Shown here: positions 55,401 through 62,126 of the stretch, in pieces
Numbering within the stretch: the first letter of the stretch is position 1
How the letters are laid out: every line of letters starts with the position of its first letter
Assembly (NCBI GenBank): GCA_019359155.1
Contig: JAHHHV010000077.1
Coordinates: 1 to 64,000 of the forward strand
Source: Pegethrix bostrychoides GSE-TBD4-15B
GTDB taxonomy: Bacteria > Cyanobacteriota > Cyanobacteriia > Elainellales > Elainellaceae
Length of the DNA stretch: 64,000 nucleotides
Direction: 5' to 3'
Notes under the pieces: generated by a model
What the model saw: only the letters and a program-made list of their open reading frames with translations
Told to the model about the DNA's origin: nothing
Databases searched by the model: none
Program-made: the position numbers and the translations under genes

Positions 55401-56393
55401 AGGAGCTTGGCTAATCGGCATCACCTCTGGCTGCGGCTTCAGCACAATCAGCTCCCCGGCAGCAATCGCTTTGGCCTCTTCCAGCTTGGCTGCTGCCACT
55501 GCCGCCTGCCCCGGTTTGGTGGTGGCAAAGCCCAAAAACGCCTGGGCAGCATTATCCAGCTCTCGGTAGGCATAGCCGCGCGGCTGAGCGTAGGGATAGA
55601 GCGCGTCTTGGGGCAGCACGGTCTGCGTAATTGTCAGCCTGACGGGCTTGGCTTTATCCTGGCCAGCCAGCTGGCTGGCGATTGCATAGCCGATGCCGTC
55701 CTCCCCCAGCTTGTCTAGCATGGCTGCCGTATCGTCTGTCTCTAGCTGGATCACGTTCTGAGCTGTAAATGCATCGCCAAAGCCGCGATATTGCTGAAGC
55801 GCGAGTCGGGTATCGCTATCCGCTGGGCGGTCAATCAACCGAATTGGAGCTGCGGCTCCACCCACTTCTGCCCAGTCGGTAATTTCACCCCGAAAAATCT
55901 GGCCGAGCTGCTCTAGCGTCAGGCTGCCTGCAAACGGATTGGCCTGTCCCACCACAATCGCAATCTGATCGCGGCTCAGCGGTATTTCCCTGAGCCCCTG
56001 CGCTTTCTCTGCCGCCGTCAGCGATCGCCCCACTGCCGCCAAGTCAATCTCGCCGTTGAGCAAAGCTTTCAGGGCAGGCTCTACGCCGCTGGTCTGGATG
56101 GTTAGATCAACTGTCGGAAACTGCTTCTCATAGCGCTGCTTCAGCATTTGGTTAATTGCCGTCATGCTGGCGGAACCGTCAATTCGCAGCTTTTCGCGCT
56201 CTGCTGCTGAACTTGAGGCCAAACTTGAGGCCGAACTTGGGGCCGAACTTGGGGCCGAATTTGGAGCAAGCTGGGCAGGGGCAAGCTCTGTGCGGACAGT
56301 ATCCGCTGCGGCAGCAGCTATGGGCAGCAGCTCAGTTGGCAGCAGCAGGCAGAGCAACAGCCCCAGGAAAAAAGCGGCATTTTTCCGAAGCAT
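52440..56393 (-). CDS. Transmembrane PstS-like binding domain fused to a pseudo-glycogen phosphorylase
   Basis: 1317 residues. Residues 1-30 are a signal peptide or anchor (AAFFLGLLLCLLLPTELLPI). Residues 66-312 are a PstS/SBP-type binding domain (LRIDGSASMTAINQML, IRLIDRPADSDTRLALQQYR). Residues 347-362 are a membrane helix followed by arginines (RRVRR). Residues 370-525 are an acidic, P/E/V-rich linker. Residues 526-1300 align along the whole glycogen/maltodextrin phosphorylase fold (GLGRL, IPYDSPIPGYQRD, AGSHAVNGV-like IGSHAVNGV, TNGITPRRFL, IHEYKRQHLN, PAADLSEHLSLAGTEA). The PLP lysine of the family (GTGNMKF) is replaced: the motif reads ADTGNLIAV, so the lysine is Ile1148. Lys568 and Arg569 of rabbit enzyme become Met1036 and Val1037, His377 becomes Asp808, and the glycine-loop Asn133 becomes Lys627. 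I infer a catalytically dead domain used for binding or regulation, with the ligand domain outside the cell. Confidence 0.9.
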   Translation of the reverse strand: MLRKNAAFFLGLLLCLLLPTELLPIAAAAADTVRTELAPAQLAPNSAPSSAPSSASSLASSSAAEREKLRIDGSASMTAINQMLKQRYEKQFPTVDLTIQTSGVEPALKALLNGEIDLAAVGRSLTAAEKAQGLREIPLSRDQIAIVVGQANPFAGSLTLEQLGQIFRGEITDWAEVGGAAAPIRLIDRPADSDTRLALQQYRGFGDAFTAQNVIQLETDDTAAMLDKLGEDGIGYAIASQLAGQDKAKPVRLTITQTVLPQDALYPYAQPRGYAYRELDNAAQAFLGFATTKPGQAAVAAAKLEEAKAIAAGELIVLKPQPEVMPISQAPEVSTPSAPSEPESRSFWWLLLLLGFPLVWLLRRVRRSPVPKVPAAEIPTAPVSPVPTEATPEATPVAQATAEPVSTVVATEEMEEAVIVPTVVFQPVASEPIVSEPTAIDTDQANIAEANTGEAEMTSEQIEADLGLVEAKAVPAAELDKRDESDLEPLQVVAIAEVTVVETPVEISVEVESPESEPASQSESLKQALVKALSEQGKTPKTATLLDCYSSLSALICRHLLALSSAETAPAHQKIVGEIAAEYLPGPHLENSLLNLGLLEAAQSAVADLGYDWPALLDQEEEPGLGKGGLGRLMVCYLDAMATLEVPAIGYGLRYEYGIFDQEIHDGWQVEVVDSWLRSGNPWEIERPDLAVTVGFGGSSIAYIDEQNRYRLRWLPAELVQGIPYDSPIPGYQRDKISLMRLWRAESGDLCKVLYPVDVELKGKALRLKQQFFLASCALQDALRLHLAASCTAETLPSRFALQLNDTDPSLAVVELMRLLVDEQGLDWDSAWRVTEQTFAYSNHSLMPETLDDLWSVSLFEQLLPRHLELIYEINARLLESVAAKYPNNPAKLSQMSLIDERGERYIRLNFLACIGSHAVNGVSPLHTDLLKQTVLRDFYELAPEKFSSQTNGITPRRFLLQTNPPLASLISSKLGEGWITDLSQLSGLEAYASDPLFCAEWLRVKQAAKQSLAAQILRQTGIEINPNSLFDLQAMVIHEYKRQHLNLLHILTLYQRLKANPTLDITPRSFIFAGKAAPDYFTAKLIIRLIHAVADLVNPDPDLRGRLKVVFLPDFNIKTAQPLYPAADLSEHLSLAGTEAADTGNLIAVLNGALMLGTADGTNLEIRAAVGAENCFEFGLSLAEAQRLRATGYNPMLSYDANPELHSVLDLLTSDLLSNGDPELFRPLVNLLIYYDQYLLLADYADYIATQEQVSQAYRDTERWTRMSILSTARLGFCSAERAVRGYCQEIWQIPVEPAQLEPVQPKKHQPKKRLG
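56209..56268. repeat. In-frame 12-bp tandem repeat in the signal/linker segment of the fusion
   Basis: Five copies of a GAACTTGAGGCC-like 12-bp unit (56209-56268) encode the SAPSSAPSSASSLASS segment before the binding domain. Confidence 0.85.
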
Positions 56394-56656
56394 AGGGAAA
56401 CATCCAAATGGCGAAACTGTAGGAGAGCGGCAATCGAGGCAAGACAGGTAATCGGCAGCTTGCAGGCATCATACTCTGCCATAGCAGCGATCCTCCCAAA
56501 AAGCACGAGTTGCAGGCAGTCTTGCCCTATACATTCTCCTATAGGTTCCGAGTCGCTTTCCCTGTTCTGGGGCAGATTTCTAGTCTTGAACTTCAGGTGC
56601 CATTTAAAAAGCCCTCAGTTTTTGCGTCGCTGCAAGAACCGAAGGCTTCATCTGAA

Positions 56657-56730
56657 CGGGATCGACGGGGCTCGAACCCGCAACTTCCGCCGTGACAGGG
56701 CGGTGCTCTAACCAATTGAACTACGATCCC
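56657..56730 (-). tRNA. tRNA-Asp (GTC)
   Basis: A complete cloverleaf on the minus strand: acceptor GGGATCG/CGATCCC, D-arm GTTCAATTGGTTAGAGC, anticodon stem CCGCC/GGCGG with loop CTGTCAC (anticodon GTC at 56694-56696), T-arm GCGGGTTCGAGCCCCGT. The discriminator base is G. CCA is not encoded. Confidence 0.97.
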
Positions 56731-56807
56731 TTAATTAGCGCAGTCTCTATTATGCTGAGGCAGCAAGGTTTTGTCAAACTGCTTCACAGCTTTTCTAGCT
56801 AATCTTC

Positions 56808-59768
56808 TCATTGATCTTCGGCTGGTACGACTCGCTCAATTCGCCCGGTCGTGCCGTCTAGCCACACCTGTTCGCCGTCCCGCAAGCGCTGCGTGGCGCT
56901 TGCAACGTTGGTGACTGCCGGAATGCCATACTCACGAGCCACAATTGCCCCATGCGAGAGCTGCCCGCCCACTTCGGCAATCAGCCCGCCGACTCTCGCC
57001 AGCAGCACTGCCCAGCCGGAGTCGGTGTAGGGCACAACCAGAATCGTGCTGCGGTTGATATCAGAGAGATCGGGTAAATCTTGGAAACTATGCAGCACTC
57101 GGACGCGCCCCTGCACCTGTCCCGGACTGGCGGCAATTCCCTGAAGCTGTTGGTCGAGGCGTTGCTCTGTACGCAGCGGTGCTACAGCCTGCTCAGTCGG
57201 CAGCGGCGCAGTGCCATAGACCAGCAGGGGCGGGCTGTGCTGGCGGTCTTGCTCTAGCTGGTGGCGGCGTTGGGCAATTCGCTGCGATAGATCAGATGTG
57301 AGATCCAGACCTGCACTGTCGGTAGCCAGAGCTTCCACTTCAGCAAAGGTGAGAAAAAACAGATCGCCTGCTTGCTCTAAGCGCCCGCTCTCCAACCAGA
57401 TTTGCTCCAGCGCCAGAAAGCTCCAGCGCAGCTCGGCGAGTAGCTGACTATAGCAGGCGGTCACGCGACCTTTGAGGTTCAGCCGCCGCTGGGCAGGCGA
57501 TGATTTCTGGGACGGTTTTGGGGATGACAGATCGGTGGCCGCTTCCGTCATCGCGTCGGGCTGCTGCAAAAACTGGCGAAACAGCGCCTGCACCGGACGC
57601 GGATCTTCTCTCCAAGTAGGGATTGCAATATCCGTTCCAACTTCGCTGAGGTAGCCATAGCGCTTCAGGAACTGCTGAAAATCACGCAGAATGGCTTGCC
57701 CCGCAGGACTCGTGGCAAGCTGCGCAAACGGATCTCGGTCGCCATCAGCCTCGACGAATGGCTCGACGAATGGACGTGCCTGCTCAGCCAGATCCCGAAT
57801 TGCCCGCACCGCTGCCACTTCGGGCATCTGGCTGTAGTCAAGGCCATCAGCCCGCCAAATTCCCTGACGCAGTGCTGCACTCAGCGGAGCCATGATGCTG
57901 TAATAGGTTGCGCGTTTCAGCAGGGCCAGAATTTGCTGAATACGGCTGAGCAGCGCTGCGGGCGACAGGCTAGAGAGAAGCGGCTCAGCTAGCGCCTCAA
58001 ATCCGGGCTGAAAATATTGCTGACTGTCTTGCTCAAAGGCTCTCTCTAAACCCAGCTCTGAGCCGAACAGCCGCAGCAGTCCCGGCAGATTGCGGAGAGT
58101 AGATTGCAGCGGCGGCTTGCTGAATTTCGCGCCCAGCGTCAGAAACTCTAGGCTCTCGGCAGGCAGCCCCATCCGCCGAAAAATCTCGCCCAGCAACGAG
58201 GCGTTGAAGTAAGCTGCTGAGCGATGGAGCGTCGCGGTTTTGGCAAACTCCAGCCCCTCGGCTCGCCGCCCCAACACCTGCGTAAAAATTTCGCCCCATA
58301 CCCCGCAGGTCAGCGGCTGATTGATTGACCAAGTGAGCGGATGGATATAGCCCGGAATCACCTCTGCCGCAATTTTGCGCGTCCAGATGGGCAGCAGCGT
58401 TGTAATCGGACGTGCCTGCAACAGCCAAATCTGGCTGCCGTCATAGCTCCACTCAATATCTTGCGGAACGCCGTGCAGCTCGGTTTCAACCCGTCGGGCG
58501 AGCGCGGCCACCTGCTGAATTAGAGCCTGTGGCAAACTGCTGCTGCCCTGATTGCTCTCTTCAACCCACGTATTATCTGGAAGCCCTGACTCCAGGTCAG
58601 CCGCTGTCACCCAAACGCGATACTGCGCGGGTGTAGCCTGCCCCGAAACCACCTGCGCTATACCAGGCAGCGCCTCAACCAGTACCGCATCGCCCTGTCG
58701 CGCTATCGGATCGCGGCTGAAGGCAACGCCCGAAAAAACGCCGGGAATCTGGAGCTGCACCAGCACCGCCATGCCCTGCGAAGCCTCAGCCCGGTCTTGG
58801 CGGTAGCGCACTGCATTGGCCGCGCCATAGGAGTCTTGCACCTGCAAAATTGCTGCTGCCAGCGCTGCACAGCTGGTGACGTTGAGCCGCGACGCATACT
58901 GTCCGGCGGCTGAGGCTGTCTGAGAGTCTTCGCCCAAGGCTGAGGATCTGACCGCTAGCGGCTGCTCGACAGAAGGGTTGAGCGCTGCAATTAACGGTGC
59001 GGGATCGTCGCCCGGTGCCAGCACCCAGCCCATCGGCACCGGATAGCCCTGACGCTTGAGCTGCGAGAGGGCTGCTGCCTTGCCGCCAACTTTGTCGGCT
59101 TGTAGCGGCTGATCTAACGAACGCAGGGCGCGGTCGCTGCGGAAAAACTTAAACATCTGACGCGAGCTAGATTGAACGGTGCTGGTTGGTAAATCGAGAT
59201 CGTCAGGAATTTTAGTATAGATCCAGCCTATCAGCAGACTCAGCAGCAGGTTCGCCGCAATCAGCTGCCCAGACTGAGGATGCCGAAAGGCCGTCAGCAG
59301 CGGCAGCAGCACCAGCACGCCCAGCCGCCCAGCCTGCCGTTCGCGCAGTAGCGTAAACCCAATGCCGCCAATGATCGCCGTCAGCATGGCCGTGATTGGA
59401 TCATGCAGGATGTAGCCCCAGACGACGTTGGTTGTGCCTGCGCCTTTGGCAAACCAGTAGCGCCCCATCACCAGACCCAGCAGCGCAACGATTTCCCAGG
59501 TCGATCCCGCCGGAAAGAAAGCGCGCGCTAGCAGCACCGCAGCAATCCCCTTAGCTGCTTCTGACAGCACTGCCAAAATGCCAAAGTTTTTACCGCCGTG
59601 ATAAAACGCCGCCGAAACGCTGATGTTGCCTGTTCCGAGCCGCTTGAGATCTTTGCCAAGTACCGTTAGTGCCAGCCAGTGAATCAACGGCAGTCCGCCT
59701 AGCAGGGGACAGAGCAAGAAAATTAGCAGCACAGCCCAGATTTGCGTGAAGCTCATATCGTTGGTCAA
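56808..59768 (-). CDS. PlsY-like membrane domain fused to an ATP-grasp/phospho-His dikinase
   Basis: 986 residues. Residues 1-195 are polytopic and PlsY-like: LKRLGTGNISVSAAF (compare GSGNIGATN), YWFAKGAGTTN (compare GGKGVAT) and a LTAFRHPQSG-like third motif; all deviate from functional PlsY. About 225-455 is a PPDK_N-type ATP-grasp (KVGGKAAALSQLKRQG, LAVRSSALGEDSQTASAAGQ, GVAFSRDPI, IEWSYDGSQIWLLQARPITT). A long helical middle (about 460-850) follows. The C-terminal swivelling domain has the phosphohistidine loop GGQLSHGAIVAREYGIP (His939). The PEP-binding barrel of PEP synthase/PPDK is absent, as in rifampicin phosphotransferase. Substrate unknown; the membrane location suggests a lipid-related one. 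Confidence 0.85.
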   Translation of the reverse strand: MTNDMSFTQIWAVLLIFLLCPLLGGLPLIHWLALTVLGKDLKRLGTGNISVSAAFYHGGKNFGILAVLSEAAKGIAAVLLARAFFPAGSTWEIVALLGLVMGRYWFAKGAGTTNVVWGYILHDPITAMLTAIIGGIGFTLLRERQAGRLGVLVLLPLLTAFRHPQSGQLIAANLLLSLLIGWIYTKIPDDLDLPTSTVQSSSRQMFKFFRSDRALRSLDQPLQADKVGGKAAALSQLKRQGYPVPMGWVLAPGDDPAPLIAALNPSVEQPLAVRSSALGEDSQTASAAGQYASRLNVTSCAALAAAILQVQDSYGAANAVRYRQDRAEASQGMAVLVQLQIPGVFSGVAFSRDPIARQGDAVLVEALPGIAQVVSGQATPAQYRVWVTAADLESGLPDNTWVEESNQGSSSLPQALIQQVAALARRVETELHGVPQDIEWSYDGSQIWLLQARPITTLLPIWTRKIAAEVIPGYIHPLTWSINQPLTCGVWGEIFTQVLGRRAEGLEFAKTATLHRSAAYFNASLLGEIFRRMGLPAESLEFLTLGAKFSKPPLQSTLRNLPGLLRLFGSELGLERAFEQDSQQYFQPGFEALAEPLLSSLSPAALLSRIQQILALLKRATYYSIMAPLSAALRQGIWRADGLDYSQMPEVAAVRAIRDLAEQARPFVEPFVEADGDRDPFAQLATSPAGQAILRDFQQFLKRYGYLSEVGTDIAIPTWREDPRPVQALFRQFLQQPDAMTEAATDLSSPKPSQKSSPAQRRLNLKGRVTACYSQLLAELRWSFLALEQIWLESGRLEQAGDLFFLTFAEVEALATDSAGLDLTSDLSQRIAQRRHQLEQDRQHSPPLLVYGTAPLPTEQAVAPLRTEQRLDQQLQGIAASPGQVQGRVRVLHSFQDLPDLSDINRSTILVVPYTDSGWAVLLARVGGLIAEVGGQLSHGAIVAREYGIPAVTNVASATQRLRDGEQVWLDGTTGRIERVVPAEDQ

Positions 59769-59802
59769 GATGGATCGCCCAATCTATTGCCCCTCGATCC
59801 TA

Positions 59803-59853
59803 TCTCACTGGTCATCCCCTCTCACTGGTCATCCTATCTCATTAGCCATCCCC
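59803..59853. repeat. 17-bp tandem repeat upstream of the PlsY-dikinase gene
   Basis: TCTCACTGGTCATCCCC-like units, three copies (59803-59819, 59820-59836, 59837-59853) in its probable promoter or leader. Confidence 0.9.
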
Positions 59854-59953
59854 CAAAAGCAGGATGGGACTAACACTCCAAAACAATGGGTTTTCAACAC
59901 CAGACAGGCTCAAAACAATCTGCGACTATGAATATGTAGAGCGCAGTAGCCAC

Positions 59954-60232
59954 ATGAAACTCGTTAGCAAATTGATTCAGCAGTTCGTTCGCAACAATAT
60001 TCGCAATCCTAAATACCGCTGGGCACTGATTGTTGGCTCTCTGCTGTATCTAGTCAGTCCCCTTGATTTTGCTCCTGACTTTATGCCAGTACTGGGCTGG
60101 TTAGATGACGGTATGGTGATCACATTGCTGGCCAGCGAACTCTCGCAGTTTTTGATTGAGCGCCGTAACGCTGGCAAAGGCGAGACTGTAACTGCTTCAG
60201 CTCAAACAGTTGACACAACCGTTCTAGGCTAA
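59954..60232 (+). CDS. DUF1232 (YkvA-like) small membrane protein
   Basis: 92 residues from ATG 59954 (MKLVSKLIQQFVRNNIRNPK); the frame is open to 59864 but the extra leader is not conserved in type. The DUF1232 core is IVGSLLYLVSPLDFAPDFMP followed by VLGWLDDGMVITLLASEL, with the PxDxxPD-type signature. Amphipathic and membrane-associated. Function unknown. It may be expressed with the next gene, which starts 38 bp downstream. Confidence 0.88.
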   Translation: MKLVSKLIQQFVRNNIRNPKYRWALIVGSLLYLVSPLDFAPDFMPVLGWLDDGMVITLLASELSQFLIERRNAGKGETVTASAQTVDTTVLG

Positions 60233-60270
60233 GGGATTCTGACGAGAAATATGAAAGCGTAGGAGAGACC

Positions 60271-61137
60271 ATGATGAATAATCCAGTAAAACAGCAAATT
60301 TCCACTGATTTCCATAAAGTTAAGGCCGCAGGCGGTCAGCGGCTAGAGCGCATTAGCAAGATTCTGCAAGATGCATTGTCAGAAACAATGAGTGAACTCA
60401 AAGCAGGCGGCAGCGAAATGCGATCGATTGCTAAAGAATCTAGCGTGGTTGAAACGCTGAAGACTAGGCCGCCTGCTGCCCCCGTCGAAGCGAAGCCAGT
60501 TGAAGTCAAAATCGATAGCGATGATGAAGTCGCCAACATAGTGGTCACGCCCGCAGATATTTCTAACGACTCGGCTGCGAACACTGTTGAAACTGCCGCT
60601 CTCACCGATGAGCAGATCGCCGAAACAGTCTTAGAGGCTGTAGTCTCAGAGGCTGTGCTTTCGGAGGCCGTGCAGTCTGAAGTTGCCAGCGTTGAATCCA
60701 GCGAGTCTAGTCAGTCCAGTCAGTCTGTAAGTGCATCATCCGCAGAACCTGTCGCCGTGCAGCGTTTGATTGACTCAATTAATGCCGCGATCGATCGGAT
60801 TGCCGCTTTTGTAAAAGATGACAAAACGCAAGCTGCGGTACAGCCTTACGTGAACAAGCTGAATGCCATGCTGGAATCACTGGATGGTAAGATTTCCTCT
60901 CGCTATGGTGAACGCTATAGCTCATTCAAGCAAGAATTTAATCAAGATATGGGGAAAGCCCAAGTCTGGTATGGCGAAGCTAGAGCCAACGTCAGCGAAA
61001 ACGGGGCAGGCTGGGTTAACCAGAAGCAGGCAGAGCTAGAGACCAAGATGGGTAAGGCTGGTGCAACGATTGCTCAAAAAGAAACCAAGCTAAAGCAGAC
61101 TGCCAAAGCGCTATGGCAAACTGCTCGCAAGTCCTAG
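60271..61137 (+). CDS. Acidic helical/coiled protein of unknown function
   Basis: 288 residues (ATG 60271; ATG 60274 also possible). An N-terminal basic-amphipathic part (KVKAAGGQRLERISKILQDA) is followed by an acidic, S/E-rich disordered stretch (about 65-155) with SQSSQS and SEAV-type duplications. The C-terminal half (about 160-288; AVQRLIDSINAAIDRIAAFV, VNKLNAMLESLDGKISSRYG, AKVWYGEARANVSEN-like, KMGKAGATIAQKETKLKQTA) consists of regular 11-residue-like amphipathic helices that resemble LEA or apolipoprotein-like proteins. No enzyme motif. Followed by a strong terminator. Confidence 0.75.
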   Translation: MMNNPVKQQISTDFHKVKAAGGQRLERISKILQDALSETMSELKAGGSEMRSIAKESSVVETLKTRPPAAPVEAKPVEVKIDSDDEVANIVVTPADISNDSAANTVETAALTDEQIAETVLEAVVSEAVLSEAVQSEVASVESSESSQSSQSVSASSAEPVAVQRLIDSINAAIDRIAAFVKDDKTQAAVQPYVNKLNAMLESLDGKISSRYGERYSSFKQEFNQDMGKAQVWYGEARANVSENGAGWVNQKQAELETKMGKAGATIAQKETKLKQTAKALWQTARKS

Positions 61138-61174
61138 CAGTTTGAGTGTAGTTTGAGTTCTCATCACCATAAGG

Positions 61175-61206
61175 TTAGGTTGCCTCAACGGTGGCCTAAT
61201 CTTTTT
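61175..61206 (+). terminator. Intrinsic terminator after the acidic helical protein
   Basis: TTAGGTTGCC (61175-61184) pairs with GGTGGCCTAA (61190-61199) over all ten positions (three G-U), loop TCAAC, followed by TCTTTTTC. Confidence 0.85.
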
Positions 61207-61312
61207 CATGGCTTTTATTTCTGACCGCTTTTTGACATAGGTCACGCTCGCTACAAGCACGCTCTCTAGAGAACAGAGCGATACAATCCAGACAGGTCTT
61301 ACAGGCAATTCC

Positions 61313-62113
61313 ATGCATAGCTTTATTCCGCCCCATCGGTTCTTTCCTTATCTCACCTGGACAGAAATTGATCAGATGCCCGACAAGGAGAATACGGTAA
61401 TGTTGCAGCCGATTGGCGCAATTGAGCAGCATGGACCACATCTGCCGCTGATTGTCGATGCGGCGATTAGCACGGCAGTTTTGGGTAAAGCTCTGACGCA
61501 GCTCGAACCGGAAGTTCCGGCCTATGCGCTGCCGCCGCTCTACTACGGTAAGTCAAATGAGCACTGGCATTTTCCCGGAACCATTACCCTCAGCGCCGAA
61601 ACCCTGATAGCGCTTCTGCTGGAAGTTGGGCAGAGTTTGCATCGTGCGGGTTTTCGCAAACTGGCGTTTGTGAACGGTCATGGCGGTCAGCCGCAGGTGC
61701 TGGAAATCGTAGCTAGAGATCTGCATCAGCAGCTTGATCTGATGGTGTTTCCGCTGTTTGTCTGGCAGGTCCCCAATATTGCTGCGGAGCTATTGGCCGC
61801 CAAAGAGCTAGAGTTTGGCATTCACGCTGGCGATGCTGAAACCAGCCTGCTGCTATCGATTTTGCCAGATCAAGTCAAGCTAGACTCTGCCGTCTGCGAA
61901 TATCCGTTACTGCCGGAGGACACTCTGCTGAGCCTGGAAGGCAAGCTACCCTTCGCCTGGACAACCCGCGACCTCAGCCGCAGCGGCGTGTTGGGTGATC
62001 CGACCGTAGCGACTGCCGCTAAGGGCAATCAAATTTTGGCTTCGCTGGCTGACGGTTGGACGCAGGTGATTCGAGATATCTATCGGTTTCAGCAGCCCCA
62101 AGCCTGGAAATAG
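61313..62113 (+). CDS. Creatininase family metal-dependent amidohydrolase
   Basis: 266 residues. The metal-binding motif of the family is IGAIEQHGPHLPLIVDAAIS (Glu, His and Asp ligands), then KLAFVNGHGGQ and FGIHAGDAETSLLL (His and Glu ligands). YGKSNEHWHFPGTITLS is the usual substrate-side strand. It belongs to the creatininase/MftE/ArfB superfamily, whose members hydrolyse small cyclic amides or formamides; the substrate here cannot be read. No RBS of note; the upstream 170 bp contains the terminator. Confidence 0.92.
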   Translation: MHSFIPPHRFFPYLTWTEIDQMPDKENTVMLQPIGAIEQHGPHLPLIVDAAISTAVLGKALTQLEPEVPAYALPPLYYGKSNEHWHFPGTITLSAETLIALLLEVGQSLHRAGFRKLAFVNGHGGQPQVLEIVARDLHQQLDLMVFPLFVWQVPNIAAELLAAKELEFGIHAGDAETSLLLSILPDQVKLDSAVCEYPLLPEDTLLSLEGKLPFAWTTRDLSRSGVLGDPTVATAAKGNQILASLADGWTQVIRDIYRFQQPQAWK

Positions 62114-62126
62114 CGGCTCGGTTAAT

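Noticed and set aside
54209-55718. Plus-strand frames inside the phosphorylase fusion
   Set aside because: Low-complexity shadows of the reverse-strand gene.
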